A stretch of DNA of 64,000 nt from Flavobacteriaceae bacterium UBA1903 (lineage in GTDB: Bacteria > Bacteroidota > Bacteroidia > Flavobacteriales > Flavobacteriaceae): NCBI GenBank assembly GCA_002337605.1, contig DDGL01000014.1, positions 798,040 to 862,039 of the forward strand. Reading direction: 5' to 3'. A model generated the notes under the pieces. It did not search any database, was not told where the DNA came from, and saw only the letters and a program-made list of their open reading frames with translations. This document shows positions 49,487 to 58,208 of this stretch, one piece after another. Each line of letters starts with the position of its first letter. Within the stretch, counting starts at the first letter, position 1. A program made the translations under genes and the position numbers.

Positions 49487-52018
49487 CTATTTCATCAATT
49501 TCAACGTCATTCTTTTAATTCTATCCTTCATTTTTTCCGAAGATAGTTTTTCCCGTAACCTGTCTGTAATAATAGGGAAACTAAATGGCGTAGCGTTTTC
49601 ACATTCTTTCCAGACGACTACCTGGGTTGCCATACGCTCCAGAGCAATTCGTAACCTGCCTTCCTCCATCTCGTGCTCAAACGTTTCCCTAAACGCTTGT
49701 TGGTATAACAAGTTGTCTGCTTCATAATCCCGAAACACGTCAAACAACAATTGAGAATTGCTTTGCAGATGCTTTGTCTTTATTTGTTTACTGGGATAGC
49801 CCGTAAAAACCATACCGCTTATTACCGCAATATCCCGGAATTTACGGCGGGCGAGTTCTGTACTGTTTAAACTTTTCTGAAGATCACTAAAGAGATAGTC
49901 GGTGCTAAATAAATTGTTATCCAGCACATTCTGAATATCCAAAGGTTGGTCACTCAGCAATTCAAAACCATAATCGTTGTACGCCAAAGAAAATGTGATG
50001 GGCGAGAGTAGACTAATTCGGTAGGCCAACAAACCGCCCATAGCCATGTGTACGAACCTGCCTTCAAAAGGATAAAATAGATGATGATACCCCTCCCGCG
50101 TTTTAAAAGTTTCTATTAAAAACTCATTGTTACCAGGAACGATGCTTTCTCGCTCCTGCCTTTCAAAAATGTGAGACAGGGCTTTTAACTCGGGGGTGTT
50201 GCGTTTATGGTCAGTTTCAGATTGTAATTCGTTTCGTAAGATTTCAGACATTTGAGAGGAAAGTGCCATGCGTCCACCCATAAAGCTTACCACGTTTCTT
50301 GTACGTTTGGTACTTCGTCTTACCTGTGCGATCATATTTCTAACCCGCACCAATTCTAAGGTGCGTCCTGCAAAAACAAAAACGTCGCCAGGCTTCATTT
50401 TCCCTATGAAAAACTCTTCAATAGTACCAATAAATCCACCGGTCACATATTTTACCTGTACCATGGCATCGCTTACAATAGTTCCGATGGAAAGACGATG
50501 CATCATAGCTGTTTGCCTACTGTCCACATAAAATCTTCCGCTTTCATCTACCAGAACACGCTTGTATTCGTTATACGCCTGCAAGCTTTGGCTGCCCATT
50601 GTGATAAAATTGAGACACCATTGCCATTGTTCCTCTGTAATTCCCTGAAAGCAGAAGGTGTTTTTAATTTCAGGGAAAATTTCTTTCGGAATAAATCCAT
50701 CGCTAACCGCCAGGGTTACCAGATACTGAATGAGTACATCAAAGCTTAACAAATACGGAATACGGTCTTCCATGACATCTCCTTTAACCGCTTTTTTTAA
50801 GGCCGAAGCTTCTATTAACTCCATAGCGTGCGTTGGCAAAAAGTGAATTACTGAAGGTTCTCCCGGTCTATGATTGCTTCGCCCTGCACGTTGCAAAAAT
50901 TTAGCAATCCCTTTTGGACCCCCAATCTGAATGATGGTTTCTACAGGTGCAAAGTCTACTCCCAGGTCCAGACTGGATGTCGCTACCACGGCTTTTAGAC
51001 TTTCATTTCGGATGGCTTGTTCCACCCACAGACGGGTTTCTTTGTTAATACTTCCATGGTGCATTGCCATTTCACCAGCAAATTCAGGGTATTTCTCCAG
51101 TATTTTCTGAAACCAGATTTCACATTGGCTTCTTGTGTTTGTAAAGATCAGTGTTGTCTTACTTGCCTTTATTATTGGAATGATATCATCTAGCAAATGC
51201 AATCCTAAATGTCCGCGCCACGGAAAGGTTTCCATCTTTTTTGGGATGATAGATTTTACAACAATTTTTTTACTCAATTTCGCCTTAATTAAAACACTTT
51301 TTTTTGTCTGGTCGAGTGCAGTCGAGATCTTCTTTGAACTATCGAGATTTTTTGTTAACCTCTCGACTACGCTCGAGGAGACATCTTTACTATTTCCCAA
51401 AAGGACCTCCTGTGCCTGCTCGAGATTTCCAATGGTTGCTGAAATTCCCCAAATGCGTAACTGGGGCGAGATGGTTTTTAAGCGAGACAATCCCAGCTCC
51501 ATTTGTACACCGCGTTTGCTGCCCAATAATTCGTGCCATTCGTCTACCACAACAGCAGTTAGTGTTTTAAAAGTTTTTTCATACCCTTTACTCGCCAGCA
51601 ATAACATTAAACTTTCTGGAGTAGTGATAAGGAGATCGGGCATGTTTTTCTTTTGCTGTGCTCTTATTTTTTGAGGGGTATCCCCTGTTCGGATCCCAAC
51701 GGTTAGTCCTGTCTCTAATTCATCTGCAAAACGTTGTGCAGCTTGTTGTATTTCGACCGAAAGTGCCCGTAAAGGCGTGATCCATACTGCTTTTAATTCT
51801 TTGGTATGCTTGGTTTTATATGCTGGATTGTCTTTTATGTATTGTAGCACTATGGGAACCCACAGCGCATAGGTTTTTCCGCTTCCCGTAGGTGCATTTA
51901 AAAGTCCATGCTTCCCGCCAAGAAAGGCTTTCCAGGTTTTTTTCTGAAAAGGAAAGGCGTTCCAGTTTTTGGACTCGAACCAGGTTTCGGCTATGTTTAT
52001 GAGTTCTTTTTGATTCAT
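49487..52018 (-). CDS. Ligase-associated DExH helicase (LHR-like)
   Basis: An 843-residue superfamily 2 helicase. Walker A APTGSGKTY is at 42-50, the DEWH box at 159-162, motif III SATIGNLE near 194, and motif VI QRAGRSNHRPG near residue 380; the Lhr-type winged helix and DUF4011-like C-terminal part follow. Residues about 213-240 are an insertion relative to the expected fold, encoded by an inverted pair of REP-like repeats, read as SSSVVERLTKNLDSS and ISTALDQTKK. It overlaps nothing and is one base from the ligase stop. The helicase, ligase and exonuclease are a known set. Confidence 0.93.
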   Translation of the reverse strand: MNQKELINIAETWFESKNWNAFPFQKKTWKAFLGGKHGLLNAPTGSGKTYALWVPIVLQYIKDNPAYKTKHTKELKAVWITPLRALSVEIQQAAQRFADELETGLTVGIRTGDTPQKIRAQQKKNMPDLLITTPESLMLLLASKGYEKTFKTLTAVVVDEWHELLGSKRGVQMELGLSRLKTISPQLRIWGISATIGNLEQAQEVLLGNSKDVSSSVVERLTKNLDSSKKISTALDQTKKSVLIKAKLSKKIVVKSIIPKKMETFPWRGHLGLHLLDDIIPIIKASKTTLIFTNTRSQCEIWFQKILEKYPEFAGEMAMHHGSINKETRLWVEQAIRNESLKAVVATSSLDLGVDFAPVETIIQIGGPKGIAKFLQRAGRSNHRPGEPSVIHFLPTHAMELIEASALKKAVKGDVMEDRIPYLLSFDVLIQYLVTLAVSDGFIPKEIFPEIKNTFCFQGITEEQWQWCLNFITMGSQSLQAYNEYKRVLVDESGRFYVDSRQTAMMHRLSIGTIVSDAMVQVKYVTGGFIGTIEEFFIGKMKPGDVFVFAGRTLELVRVRNMIAQVRRSTKRTRNVVSFMGGRMALSSQMSEILRNELQSETDHKRNTPELKALSHIFERQERESIVPGNNEFLIETFKTREGYHHLFYPFEGRFVHMAMGGLLAYRISLLSPITFSLAYNDYGFELLSDQPLDIQNVLDNNLFSTDYLFSDLQKSLNSTELARRKFRDIAVISGMVFTGYPSKQIKTKHLQSNSQLLFDVFRDYEADNLLYQQAFRETFEHEMEEGRLRIALERMATQVVVWKECENATPFSFPIITDRLREKLSSEKMKDRIKRMTLKLMK
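51312..51376. repeat. Inverted pair of REP-like repeats inside the helicase gene
   Basis: TCGAGTGCAGTCGAGA (51312-51327) and TCTCGACTACGCTCGA (51361-51376) are imperfect inverted copies separated by 33 bases, read in frame. The pair could fold into a hairpin in the mRNA. Confidence 0.7.
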
Positions 52019-52019
52019 A

Positions 52020-53618
52020 TTATTTAGGAATCAAGGCTCTTAAATCGTCCAACGTATTTGCCTCTTCGATAGGCTTGTCTTTTCTCCATCTTAAAATTCT
52101 TGGGAACCGTGTGGCGATACCACTCTTATGCCGGCTACTTTCAGCAATACCTTCAAAAGCAATTTCAAAAACGTGGTGTGGGGTAACGCTTCTAACAGGG
52201 CCAAATCGTTCCAGCGTGTTTTTCTTTATCCAGACATCTACTTGCCTGAATTCGGCATCGGTCAGGCCAGAATAGGCCTTTGCAAACGTCACTAACTCTC
52301 CATCGTTCCAAAGTCCAAAGGTATAATCTGTATATAAATTGGCACGTCGCCCATGGCCACGCATGGCGTAAGTAAGTACACCATCTATAGTAAAAGGATC
52401 TGTCTTCCATTTCCACCAATCTCCTTTTTTTCTACCTACTAAATAAGGGGAATCTTTGCGTTTCAGCATTAAACCTTCACTACGCTTTTCTCTTGCAAGC
52501 GCCCGTTCTTTTGCGGCAGCGTCCCAGGTTTTAAAATTCATGGTTTCACTCAGGTACAATCCTATTTCATCACAAGCGCATTCTGAAATAAGTTGGTCTA
52601 AAATTTTTCTTCTTTCTGAAAAAGGCATTTGCCTGATATCTTCTCCTTTCCACTCCAGTAAATCATAAGCGTTTAAAATAACAGGCGTTTTCTCCAGTAG
52701 TTTTTTTGAAAGATTTTTACGGCCTATTCGGGTTTGTAGCTCATTAAAGTTTCCAATTTCGTTATTTCCGAAGGGTAAAATTTCTCCATCTAATACTGTT
52801 CCGTTCGGGATTTTGGAAAGGAAACGTTGAAATTCAGGGTATTTATCGGTTACTAATTCTTCGCCCCGGGACCATACAAAAACCTCATCATTTCTAATAA
52901 TTACCTGACTTCTAATACCGTCCCACTTATGTTCAAAGCTCCAATCTGAAATTTCTCCCAGATCTTCCTGAAAGTTTTCTTCCACGGCATATGCCAGATA
53001 AAACGGATAAGGCTTGCTTAGATAATCTTCCGGGTTTTCTTCTAAAATTAGTTTTTTAAACGTTGTGTTTTCCGGAGTCCAGTCGCCCATTAATTTATAG
53101 GCCAGGATGTCTTCGTCTATTTCTGTAGCTTTTGAAAGCGCGCGAGTCATTAATTTTTGACTTACCCCAATTCTAAAACCACCTGTAATAATCTTATTGA
53201 ATACAAAGCGTTCAAAATAGGTCATCTGTAACCAGTTTTCCTGAAGGTAGCTTCGTTTTTCATCTTCTGGAAGCGCTCTAAGTTTTATGATTTCAGAAAT
53301 AATTTCGGAGAGAGATTTTGAAATTCCCTGACCATCATTCCCAGTTGGAATGATCAGCGCAATGGTTTCGGCCAGGTCGCCTACAATGTGGTAGCTTTCT
53401 TCAAAAAGCCATAAAGGAATTCCGCTGATTTCCGTAGCCCACAACCGTAATAATGTTGTGTTTACAGGACGTTTGGGGCGTCGGTGGGAGAGAATAGCGA
53501 TAGTCCATAGCTTATCATCTTCGTTAGCATTTTTAAAATACTCGGTAAGCGCTGCAACTTTTAAAGTAGTTTTATTAGTACTGTCTAAGGTTTTTATGAG
53601 ATTGGCAAATTGTTTCAT
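52020..53618 (-). CDS. ATP-dependent DNA ligase
   Basis: A 532-residue ligase. The AMP-attachment motif I is HKWDGIRSQV with Lys231, followed by motif III (VLDGEILPF), IV (EGLMLKRKDSPY) and V (KGDWWKWK), with an N-terminal DNA-binding domain of about 200 residues and a C-terminal OB domain. Length fits the LigB/LigC-like group in this cluster. It overlaps the exonuclease gene by 4 bases and is one base from the helicase start. It seals nicks, with ATP as cofactor. Confidence 0.95.
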   Translation of the reverse strand: MKQFANLIKTLDSTNKTTLKVAALTEYFKNANEDDKLWTIAILSHRRPKRPVNTTLLRLWATEISGIPLWLFEESYHIVGDLAETIALIIPTGNDGQGISKSLSEIISEIIKLRALPEDEKRSYLQENWLQMTYFERFVFNKIITGGFRIGVSQKLMTRALSKATEIDEDILAYKLMGDWTPENTTFKKLILEENPEDYLSKPYPFYLAYAVEENFQEDLGEISDWSFEHKWDGIRSQVIIRNDEVFVWSRGEELVTDKYPEFQRFLSKIPNGTVLDGEILPFGNNEIGNFNELQTRIGRKNLSKKLLEKTPVILNAYDLLEWKGEDIRQMPFSERRKILDQLISECACDEIGLYLSETMNFKTWDAAAKERALAREKRSEGLMLKRKDSPYLVGRKKGDWWKWKTDPFTIDGVLTYAMRGHGRRANLYTDYTFGLWNDGELVTFAKAYSGLTDAEFRQVDVWIKKNTLERFGPVRSVTPHHVFEIAFEGIAESSRHKSGIATRFPRILRWRKDKPIEEANTLDDLRALIPK

Positions 53619-54652
53619 TGGCTTTCTTCATCTATTTTATCTTGTTCGCTAAGCGCAGTCGAAGCGTCTTCTTCGTATTGTGTTTTTTCAGTTCTGGCAT
53701 CGAGACCCATTTCTTCACGCAGGTATCTCGAGAAAATGTCGGTATAGCCATGAGTGGCGATTACTTTTTCACAGCCTGTTTCCTTGACCGTGTTCAATAA
53801 ACCGTCCCAATCTGCATGATCGCTCAAGACAAACCCTCTGTCAATTGCCCGTCTTCTTCTGGCTCCTCTAAAAGTCATCCAGCCACTGGCACTAGCTGTA
53901 ACATAAGGAACCATTTTCCGAATCCATGTACCGCCGTGAGCACTTGGTGGCGCCAGAACTATATTCCCCAACAATTCTTCTTTTTTGGTGTCTCGGGTAA
54001 TGCGGTTAGTTTCGTGAAAATTATAATTTTCACGAAGGACATTGGTCATATTTTCTATGGCGCCGTGGGTGTATATTTTACCAATGTCTGGATCCAGGTG
54101 TTTTAGCAAGCGTTGTGCTTTACCCAGGCTATATCCAAAGAGGATAGAGGTTTTGTTTTCAGCTCTGTTCTCTGCCCACCAGGTATTAATATCTGTAAAT
54201 ACTTCGGCCTGAGGTATCCACTTAAAGGCGGGTAAGCCAAAGGTGCATTCGGTAATAAAGGTGTTGCATTTTACAAGTTCAAAGGGTTCGGCAATGCCGT
54301 CGTCTTCGGTTTTAAAGTCGCCTGTAAAAACCCACACTTCACCTTTATACTCAGCACGTACCTGACTGGATGCAACAATATGCCCTGCAGGATGCAAACT
54401 AAATTTAACACCATTAATTGAAAAAGTTTCGTTCCATTCCTTTCCGCTTACGGTAATTTCTCCCAGGCGGTGTTTTATGATGGATACATTATTGTGGTGG
54501 GTAATATACTGTTTGTGTCCCCAGCGACTGTGGTCTGCATGCCCATGAGTAACAATGCATTTATCAACAGGTCGCCAGGCATCAATATAAATATTGGCTT
54601 GCTTGCAATAAATGCCTTTTTCATTAAATTGTAGTAGTGGTGTTCTGGGCAA
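53615..54652 (-). CDS. Ligase-associated MBL-fold exonuclease
   Basis: A 345-residue beta-lactamase/beta-CASP nuclease of the Artemis/SNM1-like type. The metal motif HGHADHSRWG is near the N terminus (about 35-44), GHIVASSQV and FTGDFKTEDDG follow, and a beta-CASP-type part holds SDHADWDGLL and ATHGYTD. The C-terminal tail EDASTALSEQDKIDEE contains an in-frame REP-like repeat. It is the first gene of the exonuclease-ligase-helicase string, divergent from terB. Confidence 0.9.
   Translation of the reverse strand: MPRTPLLQFNEKGIYCKQANIYIDAWRPVDKCIVTHGHADHSRWGHKQYITHHNNVSIIKHRLGEITVSGKEWNETFSINGVKFSLHPAGHIVASSQVRAEYKGEVWVFTGDFKTEDDGIAEPFELVKCNTFITECTFGLPAFKWIPQAEVFTDINTWWAENRAENKTSILFGYSLGKAQRLLKHLDPDIGKIYTHGAIENMTNVLRENYNFHETNRITRDTKKEELLGNIVLAPPSAHGGTWIRKMVPYVTASASGWMTFRGARRRRAIDRGFVLSDHADWDGLLNTVKETGCEKVIATHGYTDIFSRYLREEMGLDARTEKTQYEEDASTALSEQDKIDEESQ
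53650..53665. repeat. REP-like 16-mer in the exonuclease tail
   Basis: TAAGCGCAGTCGAAGC (differing slightly from the core) encodes part of the C-terminal tail, where extra residues are least likely to harm the enzyme. Confidence 0.6.
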
Positions 54653-54799
54653 TTTTTAAGTGTTTTTTTATGTTTCTTAAAATTACAGGTTTTGAAAGGT
54701 TTGTATTTTAGAATTAAGAAAAGTTTAATGACTATACTTTTCAGAAGTTTTCCGAAAAAAGATTCTGTCGCTTTATTCGGAAATTTTTAGCGCTTAGAT

Positions 54800-54807
54800 T
54801 ATATTTG
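54800..54807 (+). promoter_or_regulatory. Promoter -7 element for the TerB-like gene
   Basis: TATATTTG matches TAnnTTTG exactly, 18 bases before the ATG at 54826. No TTG is found at the usual upstream distance. Confidence 0.5.
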
Positions 54808-54825
54808 TAGCATAAATTAGGAACT

Positions 54826-55251
54826 ATGTCATTTACAGATTTATTTGAGAGTGGAGAACACAAAAGGAACTTAGGCCATTTTGCATCTATTGCTAATATG
54901 GCTGCAGTAAACGGAGCCCTTAATGCCGAAGAAGAAAAAATGTTGCGCCGTTTTGCAAAGAAGTTAGATATTGACGAAAGTGAATACGAGGCTGTATTGA
55001 AAAACCCAACAAAATACCCTATTAACCCACCAAATGATGCAGACCGAAGGTTGGAGCGTATGCACGATTTGTTTGAAATGATTTTTGCCGATCATGAGAT
55101 TGACGATCACGAGCGTTTCTTAATTGAAAAGTATGCTATTGGTTTAGGATATACCGCAGAGCTAGCTCAAAAGCTTATTAAAAGATCTGTTGAAATATAC
55201 AGCGGTGGTCTGGATATGGAAGACTACCGTTACCTTTTAAACAGAGAGTAA
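54826..55251 (+). CDS. TerB-like protein
   Basis: A 141-residue all-helical protein of the TerB/tellurite-resistance type: FASIANMAAVNGALNAEEEKMLRRFAKKLDID near the N terminus and EMIFADHEIDDHERFLIEKYAIGLGYTAELAQKLI in the second half carry acidic metal-binding-like residues. No other ter genes are nearby, so tellurite resistance should not be assumed; relatives occur as isolated domains in envelope stress systems. It has its own promoter and a bidirectional terminator. Confidence 0.85.
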   Translation: MSFTDLFESGEHKRNLGHFASIANMAAVNGALNAEEEKMLRRFAKKLDIDESEYEAVLKNPTKYPINPPNDADRRLERMHDLFEMIFADHEIDDHERFLIEKYAIGLGYTAELAQKLIKRSVEIYSGGLDMEDYRYLLNRE

Positions 55252-55274
55252 CCCCAATTTTAAGTGTTAAGAAG

Positions 55275-55308
55275 AGGGCTTTTCGATCGTATCGAAAGGC
55301 CCTTTTTA
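55275..55308. terminator. Bidirectional terminator
   Basis: AGGGCTTTTCGAT (55275-55287) pairs with ATCGAAAGGCCCT (55291-55303), 13 pairs with one wobble and a 3-base loop, followed by T-rich sequence on the plus strand. It ends the TerB-like gene and faces the convergent fbp stop at 55312. Confidence 0.85.
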
Positions 55309-55311
55309 TAG

Positions 55312-56322
55312 TTATGATGTTGAGTTCTGCATAAATTCTTCGGCTTTAGCAACCATGTTTTTACTTCCGCAGAAAAATGGAACACGTTGGTGTAATTTGG
55401 TAGGTTGAATGTCCAGAATACGCTCAAACCCATTGCTGGCGCTACCATTAGCTTGTTCAGCCAGATATGCCATTGGGTTGCATTCGTACAACAAACGGAG
55501 CTTGCCGTCTGGATCCTTAGACGTGTTTGGGTAAATGTAAATACCACCTTTTATCATATTTCTATGAAAATCTGAAACTAAAGAACCTATGTACCTTGCA
55601 GAATAGGGACGGTTTCCTTCTTCTTTCTGACAATATTTAATATAGTCTTTTACACCTTGCGGGAAATGCACATAATTTCCTTCGTTTACGGAATAGATAT
55701 TTCCATCTTCAGGGTACTGCATATTTGGATGCGAAAGGTAGTAGGTTCCAATCGCTGGGTTAAGTGTAAAACCGTTAACCCCATGACCTGTAGAGTACAC
55801 AATCATTGTTGAAGTTCCGTATACAATATATCCTGCCGCAACCTGATTTTTTCCAGGTTGTAGGAAATCGTCCAACGTAACAGGAGTTCCGGGGGGAGTA
55901 ACTCGTCTATAAATAGAAAAAATGGTGCCCACTGAAACATTTACATCTATATTGGAAGAGCCATCCAGGGGATCCATTAAGACAATATACTTATTGTCGT
56001 TCTTTTTATTGCGCCCGGTAATGGTAATATAATCGTCCTCTTCTTCACTGGCGATCCCACAAACAATTTCCCTATTGGTAAGTGTTTTTATAAAAATCTC
56101 ATTAGCGTAAACATCTAGTTTTTGCTGGTCTTCCCCCTGTACATTTGTTTCTCCGGCAGCGCCCAGAATATCTACCAGACCCGCTTTGTTTACCTCGTGG
56201 TTTACCACCTTCGCCGCCAGGCGTATGGAATTGATCAACCGCGATAGCTCGCCCGAAGAGTATTTAAACTCTTCTTGATTTTCGATGATAAATTCCCCTA
56301 AAGTTTGGTTTTGTTTTGCCAT
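55312..56322 (-). CDS. fbp: Fructose-1,6-bisphosphatase class 1
   Basis: A 336-residue gluconeogenic phosphatase that converts fructose-1,6-bisphosphate to fructose-6-phosphate. The metal site is DPLDGSSNIDVNVSVG (Asp117, Asp120), with GAAGETNVQGEDQQKLD near 54-70 and the second acidic loop ASEEEDD near 91-97. The substrate segment ARYIGSLVSDFHRNMIKGGIYIYP is complete. Length and residues are normal. It is monocistronic, divergent from the GNAT gene. Confidence 0.96.
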   Translation of the reverse strand: MAKQNQTLGEFIIENQEEFKYSSGELSRLINSIRLAAKVVNHEVNKAGLVDILGAAGETNVQGEDQQKLDVYANEIFIKTLTNREIVCGIASEEEDDYITITGRNKKNDNKYIVLMDPLDGSSNIDVNVSVGTIFSIYRRVTPPGTPVTLDDFLQPGKNQVAAGYIVYGTSTMIVYSTGHGVNGFTLNPAIGTYYLSHPNMQYPEDGNIYSVNEGNYVHFPQGVKDYIKYCQKEEGNRPYSARYIGSLVSDFHRNMIKGGIYIYPNTSKDPDGKLRLLYECNPMAYLAEQANGSASNGFERILDIQPTKLHQRVPFFCGSKNMVAKAEEFMQNSTS

Positions 56323-56404
56323 GAGTGCCCGTAGTGCTTAGATTTGACGCAAATATCGGGATTTTTAAGAAATACCACCGATATTTGTCAAGCAAAACCA
56401 ACAA

Positions 56405-56866
56405 ATGGACATAAACATACGCAAAGCCGAACGAGAAGATATGCCCCAAGTCCTGGAGCTTATTAAAGAGTTAGCTGTTTTTGAAAAAGAACCCAATGCT
56501 GTTGAGGTAACAGTTGCAACCTTAGAAGCCGAAGGGTTTGACAATAAGCTATTCACGTGTTTTGTTGCTGAAAATGAAAATGAAATAATTGGAATGGCGC
56601 TGGTGTATTTTCGTTTTTCTACATGGAAAGGACGTACAGTTCATTTGGAAGATTTAATTGTAAAACAACACTACCGAAGTGAAGGAATAGGCACATTACT
56701 TTATACTACTGTGGTACAATATGCGAAACAGCAAGGCGTAAAACGTGTAGAATGGGTGGTGCTGGACTGGAACCAGAATGCCATCGATTTTTACGAAAAA
56801 AGTGGCGCTACCTTATTAAAGGATTGGTATTTGGTGCAATTGGGAGAAGAACACATTAAGAAGTAA
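56405..56866 (+). CDS. GNAT acetyltransferase
   Basis: A 153-residue GCN5-type acyltransferase. The first strand and helix IRKAEREDMPQVLELIKELAVFE is typical of this small GNAT group, and the acetyl-CoA pyrophosphate loop is VKQHYRSEGIGTLLYTTVVQYA (R/Q-x-x-G-x-G/A as YRSEGIG). The end WNQNAIDFYEKSGA fits the same group. The acceptor is unknown, possibly a small amine. A short GC-rich hairpin (CCCCA/TGGGG at about 56886-56901) separates it from the next gene. Confidence 0.88.
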   Translation: MDINIRKAEREDMPQVLELIKELAVFEKEPNAVEVTVATLEAEGFDNKLFTCFVAENENEIIGMALVYFRFSTWKGRTVHLEDLIVKQHYRSEGIGTLLYTTVVQYAKQQGVKRVEWVVLDWNQNAIDFYEKSGATLLKDWYLVQLGEEHIKK

Positions 56867-56910
56867 AGAATTAGTAATAAAAAGACCCCAATTTCTGTGG
56901 GGACAGAAGT

Positions 56911-58167
56911 ATGAAAGTATTCAAATTTGGAGGAGCATCGGTTAAAGATGCCGAAGGTGTGAAAAATGTCGCTACCGTATTACAGAAAACGGCAGAGCAG
57001 AATTTGCTTGTGGTAATTTCGGCCATGGGCAAAATGACCAATGCGCTTGAAATTGTAGTTTCAAATTATTTTAAGGATACTACTTCCATTAAAAGCGCTC
57101 AAGAAATATTATTAGATTTCCACGTGCCAATTGTAAACAAGTTGTTTCAGAATGCATCGCATCCAGTGTTCAAAAAATTAAACCAATTAGTAACTCAACT
57201 AACACAGTTTTTAGAGCAAAATAAATCTACAAATCATGCGTATGTCTATGACCAGGTGGTTTGTTATGGAGAGCTTATTTCGACCAGTATTGTTTCAGCA
57301 TATTTGAATGAAATTGGCATTTCAAATACCTGGCTGGATGTAAGAACCTGTATCGTTACAGACGGTAATTACCGGGATGCAAAAGTAGACTGGGAAGCCA
57401 CACAAGTAAATATTACTAATAAAGTTTCAGCAAAAGGAATTACCATTACCCAGGGGTTTTTGGGAGCTGAAGGCACCAATAATTTCACGACAACGCTGGG
57501 TAGAGAGGGAAGTGATTATACGGCGGCTATTTTTGCGTATTGCCTTAATGCAGAAAACGTGACTATCTGGAAAGACGTGCCAGGTGTGCTAAATGCAGAT
57601 CCGAGGTATTTCAGTAAAACAACGCTTTTACAGCAAATATCCTATCGCGAGGCTATCGAATTAGCTTTTTATGGAGCGTCGGTTATTCATCCTAAAACTC
57701 TTCAGCCCCTACAGCGAAAGGAAATTCCTTTGTTTGTGAAATCATTTCTCAACCCCCTTGACGAAGGTACCTGTGTGGGGAAAGGCGTAACACTGGAGCC
57801 TATGGTCTCTTGTTTTATTCTGAAGAAAAACCAAGTGCTTATTTCATTGTCTTCGCTGGACTTCAACTTTATGATGGAGGACCACATTGGAAATGTTTTT
57901 AAGTGGTTACACGCATATAAAATGAAAGTAGAGCTCATACAGAATTCAGCAATAAGCTTTTCAGTTTGTATAGATAACAAATATGATACGCTGGAACCGC
58001 TACTCAACAAATTACGCAGTACTTTTAAAGTGCAATGGAATGAAAATGTGACCTTGTACACCATCCGCCATGCTGATGCTAAACAAGTTAAGGCGCTTTT
58101 AAAGGATAAAGAGCTTTTGTTAAAACAGGAAAGCCGTGGTACAGTACAATTGGTCGTGAAAGAATAG
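56911..58167 (+). CDS. Aspartate kinase
   Basis: A 418-residue monofunctional aspartokinase, which makes aspartyl phosphate for lysine, threonine and methionine synthesis. The N-terminal KFGGASVKDAEGVKN motif, the TQGFLGAEGTNNFTTTLGREGSDYTAAIFA active-site region and a C-terminal ACT-type portion (from about residue 300) are visible. The length is at the short end of the class (about 400-450). It precedes the OlsF gene by 41 bases, in the same orientation, but the two functions are unrelated. Confidence 0.93.
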   Translation: MKVFKFGGASVKDAEGVKNVATVLQKTAEQNLLVVISAMGKMTNALEIVVSNYFKDTTSIKSAQEILLDFHVPIVNKLFQNASHPVFKKLNQLVTQLTQFLEQNKSTNHAYVYDQVVCYGELISTSIVSAYLNEIGISNTWLDVRTCIVTDGNYRDAKVDWEATQVNITNKVSAKGITITQGFLGAEGTNNFTTTLGREGSDYTAAIFAYCLNAENVTIWKDVPGVLNADPRYFSKTTLLQQISYREAIELAFYGASVIHPKTLQPLQRKEIPLFVKSFLNPLDEGTCVGKGVTLEPMVSCFILKKNQVLISLSSLDFNFMMEDHIGNVFKWLHAYKMKVELIQNSAISFSVCIDNKYDTLEPLLNKLRSTFKVQWNENVTLYTIRHADAKQVKALLKDKELLLKQESRGTVQLVVKE

Positions 58168-58208
58168 CGGGGGTTTCGTTATCTTTGTGAACAACAACCA
58201 CCAAATTC

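Noticed and set aside
54826..55251. Tellurite resistance function
   Set aside because: Only a TerB-like domain; no terC, terD, terZ or other partner nearby.
56886..56901. Terminator between the GNAT gene and aspartate kinase
   Set aside because: The stem is short and no T-run follows.
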